Shown piece after piece: positions 27,762 through 36,464 of a stretch of DNA of 64,000 nucleotides. The notes beneath the pieces are model-generated. The model was not told the DNA's origin. It worked only from the letters and a program-made list of their open reading frames with translations, and made no database searches. This DNA is from Azospirillum melinis (lineage in GTDB: Bacteria; Pseudomonadota; Alphaproteobacteria; Azospirillales; Azospirillaceae), in contig NZ_WHOS01000019.1 in NCBI RefSeq assembly GCF_013340935.1, positions 1 to 64,000 on the forward strand, given 5' to 3'. How positions within the stretch are numbered: position 1 is the stretch's first letter; every line of letters starts with the position of its first letter. The position numbers and the translations under genes were made by a program.

Positions 27762-28265
27762 ATGTCGGCAGTTGCCGTCGAAACCACCACTTCCGCCCAC
27801 AATCCGCTCGACGTGGTCGAGGAGATCGTCACTGCCAACGAATGGCCCTTCGACCGCGCGACCGAGGACGAGCTGGTCGTAGAGATCGGCGGGCGCTGGT
27901 GCGATTACCGGCTTTATTTCGTCTGGCAGCCGGACGTCAGCGCGATGCAGTTCTCCTGCCAGTTCGACATGAAGGTCCAGGCCGCCCGCCGCACCGCCGT
28001 CGCCGAGTTGCTGGCCGAGGTCAACGGCCGCATGTGGCTTGGCCATTTCGACGTCTGCTCGGAAGAGCATACGCCGATGTTCCGCCAGACCATGCTGCTG
28101 CGTGGCTCGCGCGGTGCCGCGGTGGAGCAGCTTGAGGATCTGGTGGAGATCGCCCTATCGGAATGCGAGCGCTTCTATCCCGCCTTCCAGTTCGTGATCT
28201 GGGGTGGGAAGTCGGCGTCGGAGGCGGTGTCCGCCGCCATTCTCGACACCATGGGCGAAGCGTAA
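27762..28265 (+). CDS. YbjN domain-containing protein
   Basis: A 167-residue protein of the YbjN (putative sensory transduction regulator) family. The fold markers are NEWPFDRATEDELVVEIGGR, FSCQFDMKVQAARRTAVAEL and HTPMFRQTMLLRG. The gene lies directly upstream of proC, an arrangement common in alphaproteobacteria. A strong AGGAGG sits about 10 bases before the ATG. Family function is unclear; some members affect stress responses. Confidence 0.9.
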   Translation: MSAVAVETTTSAHNPLDVVEEIVTANEWPFDRATEDELVVEIGGRWCDYRLYFVWQPDVSAMQFSCQFDMKVQAARRTAVAELLAEVNGRMWLGHFDVCSEEHTPMFRQTMLLRGSRGAAVEQLEDLVEIALSECERFYPAFQFVIWGGKSASEAVSAAILDTMGEA

Positions 28266-28337
28266 CAGGACAACAAGCGTAACAAGACAAGATGCCTGGG
28301 CGGGAAAGCCCCGGCGAACCGGAGAGGGGCAGGGTTT

Positions 28338-29162
28338 ATGACGGCGGAATCGGGTGCGTCGCTGCTGTTGGTCGGCTGCGGGAAGATGGGCGGGGCGATG
28401 CTGGACGGCTGGCTTGCCGCCGGCACCGCGTCGCGCGTCGTGGTGGTCGACCGTGCGGGCCTGCCGCAATCGGTGGCGGGCGACTCCCGTGTCACCCTGG
28501 CATCCGGCGCCGACGCCCTGCCGGACGGCTTCGTTCCCGACGTGGTCGTCCTGGCGGTGAAGCCGCAGGTGATGGAGGAGGCGCTGCCATCCTACCGTGC
28601 CCTGGTCGGCCCCGACACCGTCTTCCTGTCGATCGCCGCGGGCAAGACCATCGCCTATTTCGAACGGTTGCTGGGGGAGGGGACGGTCGTCGTCCGCTCC
28701 ATGCCCAACACGCCGGCCGCCATCGGTCGTGGCATGACCGTCGCCGTCGCCAATTCCCGTGTCAGCGCTGCCCAGCGCGACCTGTCCGACCGCCTGCTGC
28801 GCGCCGTCGGCGATGTCGCCTGGGTGGAGGACGAAGGGCTGCTGGATCCCGTCACCGCCGTGTCGGGCAGCGGCCCGGCCTATGTCTTCTTCCTGGTCGA
28901 GGCGATGGCCAAGGCCGGCGAGGCCGCCGGACTGCCCGCCGATCTGGCGATGCGGCTGGCCCGCGCCACCGTGTCGGGCGCCGGTGCCCTTCTCGACGCC
29001 TCGCCGCAGCAGGAGGCCGCGGACCTGCGCAAGGCGGTGACCAGCCCGAACGGCACCACACAGGCCGCGCTCGAGGTGCTGATGGCGCCGGAGGGCTTGC
29101 AGCCGGTGATGACCTCCGCCATTGCCGCCGCCGCCCGGCGGTCGCGCGAACTGGCGGGTTGA
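28338..29162 (+). CDS. proC: Pyrroline-5-carboxylate reductase
   Basis: A 274-residue reductase for the last step of proline synthesis, reducing pyrroline-5-carboxylate with NAD(P)H. LLVGCGKMGGAMLDGWLAAG is the nucleotide-binding loop; the ProC signature region is AVSGSGPAYVFFLVEAMAKA and then TVSGAGALL. Segment TSPNGTTQAALEVL is also diagnostic. Length is normal. GAGGGGCAGG precedes the ATG. The YbaK-type gene follows after about 11 bp, implying co-transcription. Confidence 0.96.
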   Translation: MTAESGASLLLVGCGKMGGAMLDGWLAAGTASRVVVVDRAGLPQSVAGDSRVTLASGADALPDGFVPDVVVLAVKPQVMEEALPSYRALVGPDTVFLSIAAGKTIAYFERLLGEGTVVVRSMPNTPAAIGRGMTVAVANSRVSAAQRDLSDRLLRAVGDVAWVEDEGLLDPVTAVSGSGPAYVFFLVEAMAKAGEAAGLPADLAMRLARATVSGAGALLDASPQQEAADLRKAVTSPNGTTQAALEVLMAPEGLQPVMTSAIAAAARRSRELAG

Positions 29163-29173
29163 GGGACGCGGCC

Positions 29174-29656
29174 ATGACGGCGCTCAGCCCCTCCGCCGCC
29201 CGGGTCCAGGCCCTGCTCGACAGCATCGGCCTCGGCCATCGCGTGGTCGAGCATGAAGGCAGCACCCGAACGTCGGAGGATGCTGCCAACGCCGTCGGCT
29301 GTGATGTGGCCCAGATCGCCAAATCGCTGATCTTCCGCACAAAGGAGACCGGTCGTCCGGTTCTGGTCGTCGCCAGCGGCGCCAACCGGGTGGACGAGAA
29401 GGCGGTGGCACGGCTGATCGGCGAAAAGATCGAGCGGGCAGACCCGGAGTTCGTCCGTGAGTCGTCCGGCTTCGCCATCGGCGGCGTTCCGCCCATCGGC
29501 CATGCCGTGCCGCCGCTGGTGCTGATCGATGACGACCTGCTGCGGCTGGAAACCATCTGGGCGGCGGCCGGCACGCCCAATGCCGTTTTCCGCCTGACCC
29601 CCGCCGATCTGGTCAGCATGACCGGCGGCCGGGTGGAAGCTGTCCGCAAGGCATGA
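29174..29656 (+). CDS. YbaK/EbsC-type aminoacyl-tRNA deacylase
   Basis: A 160-residue protein of the YbaK/ProX editing family, which hydrolyses mischarged tRNA such as Cys- or Ala-tRNA(Pro). Conserved points: KSLIFRTKETGRPVLVVASG with the catalytic-type Lys, GFAIGGVPPIGH, and AAAGTPNAVFRLTPADLVSM. The closest described type is the YeaK/ProXp group, but the exact substrate is not readable. It follows proC by 11 bp. The proline theme shared with proC may be coincidental or may reflect Pro-tRNA quality control. Confidence 0.9.
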   Translation: MTALSPSAARVQALLDSIGLGHRVVEHEGSTRTSEDAANAVGCDVAQIAKSLIFRTKETGRPVLVVASGANRVDEKAVARLIGEKIERADPEFVRESSGFAIGGVPPIGHAVPPLVLIDDDLLRLETIWAAAGTPNAVFRLTPADLVSMTGGRVEAVRKA

Positions 29657-29734
29657 TTGAACGGTTGGGCGGGTGACGTTCGCCCGTCCACGCACCACCT
29701 TATAAGGCGATCCCTGTCGCCTGGAGGTGGTGCC

Positions 29735-30421
29735 ATGTCCGACATGTCGTCCGACAAGCCTGAAGACAACAGCTTCCGCTCCGATCCCACGGACTCCGAT
29801 TCGCTCGACCGCGCCGTCGCTGCGGCGGCGATGGGGCTGGCGGCCGAGAAGGGCTGGCGGCGCGTCGGCCTGCTGGAGGTCGCGCATACCGCCGGTATCC
29901 CGCTGTCCCGCTTCCATCATCGCTATCGTGGGCGCGCCGACGTACTGGCGGCGGTATCGCGCGTCGCCGACGCCACCGTTCTGGCCGGTGACACTCCCGT
30001 CGATCCGACCGAATCGGCACGCGACCGTCTGTTCGACGTGATGATGCGCCGCTTCGACGTGCTTCGTCCGTACCGAGAGGGTTTGCGGTCCGTCGTGCGC
30101 GACCTGCCGGCCGATCCCGCGGCGGCGCTTGCCTTCTCCTGCAGCTTCGGCCGCTCCATGGCATGGATGCTGCGGGCGGCGGGGATCGATCCCGACCGGC
30201 GCGGCGGGGCGGCACTGGTGGCCGGCCTCGGCACCGTCCATGCCCGCGTCATGCGGGTGTTCCTCGATGACGACACCGCCGACCTGTCGCGCACCATGGC
30301 GGCGCTGGACAACGCCCTGCGCGGGGCGGAACGCTGGGGCGCGACCTTCTGCCGCTGGACCCGGCCGCGGGGGCCGCTCGGCAAGCAACCGGGAACAGAG
30401 TCCATGGCATCAGGCATTTAG
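29735..30421 (+). CDS. TetR-like transcriptional regulator
   Basis: A 228-residue protein with a TetR-type N-terminal helix-turn-helix: LAAEKGWRRVGLLEVAHTAG, then IPLSRFHHRYRGRADVLAA. The C-terminal ligand domain is divergent; LDNALRGAERWGATFCRWTR may be the dimer helix. TetR proteins normally repress nearby genes. The start at 29735 has GGAGGT about 6 bases upstream. The next gene, about 170 bp downstream, encodes a phasin; whether it controls the phasin gene is unknown. Confidence 0.78.
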   Translation: MSDMSSDKPEDNSFRSDPTDSDSLDRAVAAAAMGLAAEKGWRRVGLLEVAHTAGIPLSRFHHRYRGRADVLAAVSRVADATVLAGDTPVDPTESARDRLFDVMMRRFDVLRPYREGLRSVVRDLPADPAAALAFSCSFGRSMAWMLRAAGIDPDRRGGAALVAGLGTVHARVMRVFLDDDTADLSRTMAALDNALRGAERWGATFCRWTRPRGPLGKQPGTESMASGI

Positions 30422-30469
30422 CAACGGAGCGGCGAGCCCGGGTAGGGGGTTTTTCCCGCCAAGGTTATG

Positions 30470-30479
30470 CTGCGGCGCA
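30470..30479. promoter_or_regulatory. Upstream CTGC-N3-GCA motif before the phasin promoter
   Basis: CTGCGGCGCA matches the TGC-N3-GCA core described for PhaR, the regulator of phasin and PHA granule genes in alphaproteobacteria. It lies just upstream of the -35 box and about 60 bp from the palindrome in the phasin leader. Short motifs like this occur by chance in GC-rich DNA; confidence rests on the paired arrangement. Confidence 0.4.
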
Positions 30480-30489
30480 AAAAAGCGGA

Positions 30490-30518
30490 TTGACTAACTT
30501 TTCAGCACTCTGCATAGT
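30490..30518 (+). promoter_or_regulatory. Predicted phasin gene promoter
   Basis: TTGACT (30490-30495) and CATAGT (30513-30518) are separated by exactly 17 bases, close to the vegetative sigma-70 consensus. Transcription would begin near 30525, giving a leader of about 70 bases before the phasin ATG. Confidence 0.6.
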
Positions 30519-30529
30519 CGGCCTCTGTA

Positions 30530-30546
30530 ATGTTGCGACGCAACAT
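30530..30546. promoter_or_regulatory. Perfect palindromic operator candidate in the phasin leader
   Basis: ATGTTGCGACGCAACAT is a perfect 8-bp inverted repeat with a single central A, starting about 5 bases beyond the predicted transcription start. The core TTGC-GAC-GCAA fits the TGC-N3-GCA pattern reported for PhaR. The position is that of a classical repressor operator blocking RNA polymerase. Confidence 0.65.
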
Positions 30547-30594
30547 GCCCGTATTCAGATGCGGGTAGCAAACACCGATGCTGGGATGAGAAAC

Positions 30595-31029
30595 ATGGCC
30601 AAGATCAGCGGTAACCCCTTCCTCGAATTCGATCCGTCCAAGCTGATGGGCGACCTGAAGGTTCCGGGTGTGGACGTCGAGTCCATCATCGCCAGCCAGC
30701 GTCGCAACATCGAGGCGGTTACCGCCGCCAATCAGCTCGCCTTCGAAGGCTTCCAGGCCATCGTCCGCCGTCAGGCAGAAGTGCTGCGCACCGTCGCCGA
30801 AGACGTGAACCGCGCCGTCGGTGAGCTGTCGGCCGCCGGCACCCCGGAAGAGAAGGCCGCCAAGCAGGCCGATCTGGTCAAGGCCGCCTTCGAGAAGTCG
30901 CTGTCGAACATCCGCGAGCTGAGCGAGATGATCGCCAAGTCGAACACCGAGGCTGCCGAGATCCTGACCAAGCGCGTCTCCGACAGCCTGGACGAGGTCA
31001 AGGCCGCCATCGCCAAGGCGAAGGCCTGA
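30595..31029 (+). CDS. Phasin family protein
   Basis: A 144-residue phasin, which coats polyhydroxyalkanoate granules and in some bacteria interacts with PHA synthesis or breakdown enzymes. The recognisable core is ESIIASQRRNIEAVTAANQL followed by AFEGFQAIVRRQAEVLR and IRELSEMIAKSNTEAAEILT, with KRVSDSLDEVKAAI at the end. It is one amphipathic helical bundle with no membrane segment. The start at 30595 is preferred to ATG 30586 because the family begins with this short segment. It has its own promoter and operator-like palindrome and a terminator at 31060. Confidence 0.92.
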   Translation: MAKISGNPFLEFDPSKLMGDLKVPGVDVESIIASQRRNIEAVTAANQLAFEGFQAIVRRQAEVLRTVAEDVNRAVGELSAAGTPEEKAAKQADLVKAAFEKSLSNIRELSEMIAKSNTEAAEILTKRVSDSLDEVKAAIAKAKA

Positions 31030-31059
31030 TCCTTTCCGGTCAGCCGGATTTCCACGAAG

Positions 31060-31086
31060 AGGGGTCGCCATTGGCGGCCCCTTTTT
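31060..31086 (+). terminator. Intrinsic terminator after the phasin gene
   Basis: AGGGGTCGCCA (31060-31070) pairs with TGGCGGCCCCT (31072-31082), allowing one G-U pair, followed by TTTTT at 31082-31086. It lies about 30 bases after the stop codon, consistent with a monocistronic transcript. Confidence 0.8.
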
Positions 31087-31213
31087 CGTTTGCGGTGTCT
31101 GTCTCGTTCGGCCCCCACTCTGGTTTGAGGGAGGCTGCGTGCACTTGCCCATTCCGATGCCGATCCTGGCGCGCTACCCTGGCATGGATCGCCAGAACCG
31201 CATCGGACCTGTC

Positions 31214-31549
31214 ATGACCATCAGCTACGACGATTTCGCCAAGGTCGACATCCGCGTCGGCACCGTCCGCACCGTCGAGGCCTTTCCCGAGGCGCGCAAG
31301 CCGGCATACAAGCTGACCATCGATTTCGGCGGCGAAATCGGCACCAAGCGCAGTTCAGCCCAGATCACCAGCCACTACCAAGCCGATGCCTTGGTCGGCC
31401 GGCAGGTGCTGGCGGTGGTGAACTTCCCGCCCAAGCGCATCGGCCCCTTCACCAGCGAAGTCCTGTGCCTTGGCCTGCCCGATGCCGAGGGCGCGGTGGT
31501 TCTGGTCGGTCCGGATCATACGGTGCCGGACGGCGCGCGGCTGTTCTGA
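31214..31549 (+). CDS. CsaA-type tRNA-binding chaperone
   Basis: A 111-residue single tRNA_bind (OB-fold) protein of the CsaA group. VDIRVGTVRTVEAFPEARKP is the N-terminal hallmark; the segment SSAQITSHYQADALVGRQV and VNFPPKRIGPFTSEVLCLG are strongly conserved. CsaA proteins have export-chaperone-like activity in Bacillus; the role in proteobacteria is uncertain. Length is typical. The ATG at 31214 is chosen because the family starts about ten residues before the core; an upstream frame to 31139 shows no ribosome-binding site. Confidence 0.93.
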   Translation: MTISYDDFAKVDIRVGTVRTVEAFPEARKPAYKLTIDFGGEIGTKRSSAQITSHYQADALVGRQVLAVVNFPPKRIGPFTSEVLCLGLPDAEGAVVLVGPDHTVPDGARLF

Positions 31550-31747
31550 GAAGTCATCCTGAAAGATTCGAACACTTTCCATGGTCTGAAATATCAGTTC
31601 AAGGTTGAAGTGTTGCAGGCGCAATAAGGCGACAAGTTGCCGCAGGGGTTGTGTGTATTTTAAATGAATGCAGTCTAACCAGGATGGCATAGTGCGGAGC
31701 GACTACGACCTCGCATTTGCAACATGTTTTTCTGGTGGATGGTACCC

Positions 31748-33748
31748 ATGGACGCCCTGCGCTCCTTTGTCGGCCGGCTTTCGATTTCTACGAAAGTCAC
31801 CGTGTTGAATCTCGTCGGCATGCTGGTCCTCAGCACTGCGATCCTGTTCGCCATTGGACAGGTGATCGTTCGCGATCTGGAACGGCAGGCGATCGAGATG
31901 CAGCGTCTCAGCATGGACATCGCCTGGTCCTCGCTGCAGGAGCGCGGCGGCCATTTCACCATCGCTGATGGGAAGCTGCTGCTGGACGGTGTCGTGATGA
32001 ACGACAACAATCTGGTGGTCGACAAAATCAAGCGCATCACCGGCGGCACTGCCACCCTGTTCCTGGGCGACCGCCGGATTGCCACCAACGTCACCGCCGC
32101 CGACGGCAGCCGTGCCGTCGGCACGACGCTGGCGCAGGGGCCCGCCTACGATTCGGTGCTGCGCCGGGGCGCGCCCTTCCGCGGCATGGTCGAGATCCTG
32201 GGCGAGCCCTACTATGCCGCCTATGACCCGATCAAGGATGCATCCGGCAACCCGGTCGGCATCCTCTATGTCGGCATCAAGAAGGCGGAGGTGTTCAAGA
32301 CCTTCGACGACAGCATGCGCTTCGCCACCATGCTGGTGGTGCTGTGCGCCGTCGTGCTGGCGGTTCCGGGCTATCTGGTGTCGCGCCGGTTGCTGCGCCC
32401 GCTGGGCCAGCTCAGCCATGTGATGACCGCCCTGTCGTCGGGCGACCTGACCGCCACGGTGGCGGGCTCCGAGCGTCTGGACGAGATCGGTGCCATGTCG
32501 CGCTCCGTCCTGGTCTTCCGCGACGGCATGGCCGAGGCCGAGCGCCTGCGTGCCGAACAGGAGCGCCAGCGCATCGAAGGGGAAGCGCAGAAGCGCAGGG
32601 CTCTCCAGTCGATGGCCGATACGGTGGAGTTGGAAAGCCGCCATGCGGTGGAGCGGGTCGCCGCCCGCACCCAGGAGATGGACCACAATGCCGGCGCCAT
32701 GGCGAAGTCGGCCGGGCTGGTTGGCGCCAACGCCCAGAACGTCGCCGCTGCAGCGGCGCAGGCGCTCAGCAACGCCCAGGCGGTGTCGTCGGCCGCCGAG
32801 CAGCTTTCCGCCTCCATCGAGGAGATCGGCACCCAGGTCGGCCATGCGGCCGGCGTCACCCGCGCCGCCGTTGCCGCCAGCAACCGGACCGAGACCACCA
32901 TCGAATCGCTGTCCTCGGCCGTCGGCCGCATCGGCGATGTTGCCGAACTGATCCAGGGCATCGCGGCCCAGACCAATCTGCTGGCGCTAAACGCCACCAT
33001 CGAGGCGGCGCGGGCAGGGGAGGCGGGCAAGGGCTTCGCCGTCGTGGCGGGAGAGGTGAAGAACCTCGCCAACCAGACATCGCGGTCGACCGAGGAGATT
33101 TCGCGCCTGATCGCCGAGATCCAGTCGGTCACCGCCCGCAGCGTGGAGGAGGTGCGCGACATCAGCCGCACCATCGGCGAGATCGACGCCATTTCTGGCA
33201 CGGTCGCCGCTGCGGTGGAGCAGCAGGCGTCGGCGACCCAGGAGATTTCGCGCAACGTCGCCCAGACCGCCGGTGCCGCAACCGATGTGTCGACCCGCAT
33301 CGACGAGGTGTCGCGCGAGGCCAAGGTGACGGAGGAGCGGGCCGACGTGCTGCGCGCCGGCGCGTCGGAGGTGACTCACAGCATCGATGAACTGATGCAT
33401 GTGTTGGTCCGCGCCGTGCGTACGGCGACCGATGATGTCGACCGCCGCAGCTTGCCGCGCTACCGCGTCGAGGCGCCCTGCACCGTGGAGGGGCCGGAGG
33501 GCCGTTTGACCGTCCGGCTACTGGACATCTCCCGCCACGGCGCGGCGCTTGCCGAGGCCGACGCGGTCGGCGCCCGCGGCACCCTGCTGTTCGACGGCCT
33601 GGGCGTGGCCTTGCCCTTCGAGGCTTTCAACCGGGAGGAGGGGGTAGTGCGCATCCGCTTCCGGCTGTCGGAGATTGACCGGCAGGCCTTCGACGCCCGC
33701 TTCGACCGATTCGAAGAGGCGATGGCCGGACGCCGCCTGACGGCCTGA
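31748..33748 (+). CDS. Methyl-accepting chemotaxis protein, Cache-HAMP-MCP-PilZ
   Basis: A 666-residue chemoreceptor. A membrane helix at about 20-42 and a second at about 190-215 bracket a periplasmic Cache-type sensor ([31 protein letters not shown]). HAMP follows at about 215-265 and the signalling domain runs to about 555, with the tip [20 protein letters not shown]. The C-terminus (about 560-650) is a PilZ domain with both c-di-GMP motifs, RSLPR and DISRHG. The Azospirillum receptor Tlp1 has a comparable C-terminal PilZ. No terminal CheR-docking pentapeptide is present. I start at 31748 because GGTGG precedes it and the residues fit the family; ATG 31724 is an alternative. Confidence 0.93.
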   Translation: MDALRSFVGRLSISTKVTVLNLVGMLVLSTAILFAIGQVIVRDLERQAIEMQRLSMDIAWSSLQERGGHFTIADGKLLLDGVVMNDNNLVVDKIKRITGGTATLFLGDRRIATNVTAADGSRAVGTTLAQGPAYDSVLRRGAPFRGMVEILGEPYYAAYDPIKDASGNPVGILYVGIKKAEVFKTFDDSMRFATMLVVLCAVVLAVPGYLVSRRLLRPLGQLSHVMTALSSGDLTATVAGSERLDEIGAMSRSVLVFRDGMAEAERLRAEQERQRIEGEAQKRRALQSMADTVELESRHAVERVAARTQEMDHNAGAMAKSAGLVGANAQNVAAAAAQALSNAQAVSSAAEQLSASIEEIGTQVGHAAGVTRAAVAASNRTETTIESLSSAVGRIGDVAELIQGIAAQTNLLALNATIEAARAGEAGKGFAVVAGEVKNLANQTSRSTEEISRLIAEIQSVTARSVEEVRDISRTIGEIDAISGTVAAAVEQQASATQEISRNVAQTAGAATDVSTRIDEVSREAKVTEERADVLRAGASEVTHSIDELMHVLVRAVRTATDDVDRRSLPRYRVEAPCTVEGPEGRLTVRLLDISRHGAALAEADAVGARGTLLFDGLGVALPFEAFNREEGVVRIRFRLSEIDRQAFDARFDRFEEAMAGRRLTA

Positions 33749-33845
33749 TCCCGGCTGTCCGGATGGATTCCGGCCGGGGAGCGGTGACGGACCGCGCGGA
33801 TCCCTGACGGTCCCAGCGCGGTTCCGATCTCGGTTCCGGGTTCCG

Positions 33846-34517
33846 TCAGACCCCGGCCCGGCGGACGGCGGCGTGGACGTGTGGCGGGGTCATGCCGGTC
33901 CGCGCCTGCTCGAGGGCGCTTTGCTGGCGAGCGGCGAAGACGCCCGCTTCCGTACGGTTGCGGAAATGCAGCTTGGACAGCACGCTGCGCACCATCGACT
34001 TGATGACCGCTTCCGACAGATCCAGCGCGTTGGCGATGGTCCGGTTGTTCATGCCCTCGCCTAGCAGGCGCAGGGTCTCGAACTCCGGATCGGACAGACG
34101 CGGCAGCAGCGTCAGCCGGATCTCGTCCACGCCCAGGCGCGACAGGAACTGCTTGGGCATCAGGCAATGGCCTTCCAGCCCAAGGTCGAGCAGCTCGTTG
34201 ATGCGATCGACGTTCAGATCCTCGAACACCCAGGCGTCGGCGAAGGCCAGGATATGGGCGGCGTCCAGCAACTCGCGGGAAGACAGCACGACGACGATCC
34301 GCGAGCGGCGGGACAGCCGCAGATAGACCATCGGTTCATTCTCGCGCAGTGCGGTGAACTGCTGCAACCCGATCAGGATCGCATCCGGCGTCAGTGCGCT
34401 CTGGGTCAGCTCCCCGATGTCGTGCAGGACCGTGACGCGATGGCGGCCGCCCCGGTCGAGCTGCTGGACCACGTTCTCGGTCAGCGCGTTGTTGTCGAGG
34501 ATCAGGCAGACATGCAT
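33846..34517 (-). CDS. LuxR-type regulator with degenerate receiver domain
   Basis: A 223-residue protein with the layout of a NarL/FixJ response regulator. The N-terminal domain (about 1-120) starts MHVCLILDNNALTENVV, but the phosphoacceptor position reads PDAILIG without Asp, and the usual Lys is replaced in WVFEDLN. It therefore probably works without phosphorylation. The C-terminal LuxR helix-turn-helix is clear in SDPEFETLRLLGEGMNNRTI and ALDLSEAVIKSMVRSVLSKL. I start at 34517 because GGTGA lies 5 bases upstream; an ATG at 34583 would add a His-rich 22-residue extension. It is divergent from the intact response regulator at 35523. Confidence 0.8.
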   Translation of the reverse strand: MHVCLILDNNALTENVVQQLDRGGRHRVTVLHDIGELTQSALTPDAILIGLQQFTALRENEPMVYLRLSRRSRIVVVLSSRELLDAAHILAFADAWVFEDLNVDRINELLDLGLEGHCLMPKQFLSRLGVDEIRLTLLPRLSDPEFETLRLLGEGMNNRTIANALDLSEAVIKSMVRSVLSKLHFRNRTEAGVFAARQQSALEQARTGMTPPHVHAAVRRAGV

Positions 34518-35522
34518 GGGAGTCACCGCGTTGCGGGTCTGGTGAGATGCTTTCTCATGGGCGTACTCATGGTGTGTGTGCATGGGTCAGCTCTGTCTGG
34601 AGGAGGCATCCACGGCCGGCCCGGCTCAGGGCATTGCCGCCTGCGTCTAAGGGTTGAGGAGGAACCGGCCGGTTGGCCCAGGCACGTCATGGATTGGGTC
34701 ACGTCGTTGGGGAATATTGCGGGATGAAAGTATTTGCGTGCGGACCGCAGACTCCCTCCTTGTCGGGGTTCGGGAAGTCCTGTTCGCACCGCGTGATTTA
34801 GAAATGATTGGTGCTCTTCGTAAATCAGGCGATGGATGATCAGCCAAGATCGCTTCCCGTCTCCTTGTTGGTCGCCTCAGGTTTCGAAACGGTAACACCT
34901 ATGGAATGATGTGTGCTGGCCGGGTCACACGGGAATGCGCGTTGGTACAGGCATCCTTCAGGACTATCCTTTCGGTTTCGCAACGGCTTTTCCCTCCTCT
35001 ATTGCGTGTTCGAATCGGGATTAGCCGCATCCCTGCCACACGAACGCCGCAAAGATGGCAAGGTTCCAGAAAAATTCCCGTCGCTAATGGAGACAGCAGG
35101 TCTCTTTTTGAATGAACCCGTCCGGATCGAATGAATCCAATGGATGTGTGCGATAACTCTATTCGCGGACGCAATAGAATCTATGACCTTAGGCAGAGCC
35201 GTTTCTTGCCGGTCGCATGACGAACGGTGCCTCGAAGGAGGGTTGCGGCTTCGAATGACCTATGGCCCTTGTCGGGATACAGAGCCCCTTCCGATCGTGG
35301 TATCAGATACTCAACACAGAGAAGAACAGCCCCACAACGGCAGACAGCCTTCCGGCCGATGCCCGGATCGGGGCCGCAGTAAAAATCGGCCACCAAGCCG
35401 TGCAAGCGGCATGAAATCGGTGACCCGGGTGCCGCGGGGGCGCACGGGGCGAGATTGACAACAAGCCCTGACGGGCGGTCGTCCGCAAAGCGGACGGCAC
35501 CGGCAAGGGCCGGCGAGCGAGG
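34518..35522. other. Long intergenic region between divergent regulator genes
   Basis: About 1 kb separates the pseudo-receiver LuxR gene from the NarL-type response regulator gene, far more than elsewhere in this window. Open frames of 60-90 codons exist on both strands (for example 34647-34898, 34899-35174 and 34906-35115) but lack ribosome-binding sites and the GC3 bias of real genes. The stretch 34700-35210 is noticeably AT-richer. A TTGACA hexamer is at 35456. A small RNA, a complex promoter, or a decayed gene are all possible. Confidence 0.5.
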
Positions 35523-36176
35523 ATGACGGGGACCATGAAGATTCTGATCGGGGACGACCATCTGCTGTTCCGCGAAGGCCTGCGGCGTCTGCTGGAACAA
35601 CTGCAGGGCGATGCCAGTTTCGTGGAGGCCGGCACCTTCGACGAGGTTCTGGAGCAATGCCGCACCAGCGGCACCTTCGACATCATCCTGATGGATCTGC
35701 ATATGCCGAACTGGCCGGGCTTCGACGGCCTGCGCGAGATTCAGGCGCTGCAGCCGGGCGTGCCGGTGGTGGTGATCTCCGCGTCGGAAGCGCTGGGTGA
35801 CATCCGCGGCGCGCTCGACCATGGTGCGACCGGCTACATCCCGAAGTCGAGCAGCGTGAAGGTCATGATGGGCGCCCTGAACCTCGTGTTCTCGGGCGGC
35901 ATCTACCTGCCGCCGGGCGCCCTGACCGCCAGCATGGACGCCGCCCCGCGCCGCCGGACCGTCGACATGTCCGACCGCAACGCCGGCTACGGCCTGACCC
36001 AACGCCAGCGCGAAGTGCTGGAATGCCTGCGTCTCGGCAAGTCGAACAAGCAGATCGCTTATGAGCTGGGCCTGTCCGAAGGCACGGTGAAGATCCACGT
36101 CACGGCCATCTTCAAGTCGCTGGGCGTTAAGAACCGCACCCAGGCCGTCATCGCTGCCGCCGCCATGTCGGCGTAA
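35523..36176 (+). CDS. NarL/FixJ-type response regulator
   Basis: A 217-residue response regulator. The receiver (about 5-120) has an intact acidic pair in ILIGDDHLLFREGL, phospho-Asp in DIILMDLHMPNWPG, and Lys in GYIPKSSS. The LuxR HTH at about 155-215 reads LTQRQREVLECLRLGKSNKQ and IAYELGLSEGTVKIHVTAIF. No sensor kinase is adjacent, so its partner is elsewhere. GAGG lies just before the ATG at 35523; ATG 35535 (MKILIGDD) is an alternative start. A terminator follows. Confidence 0.93.
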   Translation: MTGTMKILIGDDHLLFREGLRRLLEQLQGDASFVEAGTFDEVLEQCRTSGTFDIILMDLHMPNWPGFDGLREIQALQPGVPVVVISASEALGDIRGALDHGATGYIPKSSSVKVMMGALNLVFSGGIYLPPGALTASMDAAPRRRTVDMSDRNAGYGLTQRQREVLECLRLGKSNKQIAYELGLSEGTVKIHVTAIFKSLGVKNRTQAVIAAAAMSA

Positions 36177-36235
36177 GCCGCACCGAAGCTTTCCAATAGG
36201 AATCGACCGATCCGGGGCAGGTCCGGGTCGTGGGA

Positions 36236-36275
36236 ATGGGCTGCGGGGCATCGCCTCCGCGGCCCATTTTCTTTT
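36236..36275 (+). terminator. Intrinsic terminator after the response regulator gene
   Basis: ATGGGCTGCGG (36236-36246) pairs with CCGCGGCCCAT (36257-36267) allowing one G-U pair, followed by TTTTCTTTT. It lies about 60 bases after the stop codon. Confidence 0.85.
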
Positions 36276-36464
36276 GCCTGCGACCACATCCCTCCACCGC
36301 GAGACAGCCTGCCTCTTGACCGGGTGGGCTGCCCGATGCTATCCGCCCCTCTTGATCTTGTGGAATCATCCGTCCGGATAGCCGGCCGGCTGGGTTCCGC
36401 CTGACCCGCGCCGCCATCCGGGCCGTGCGCGAAGCCGCCACCGCAAGGACGCCACCGCAGCGCC

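Noticed and set aside
34647..35174. Small frames in the long intergenic region as possible peptides
   Set aside because: No ribosome-binding site, no GC3 bias, and competing frames on both strands.
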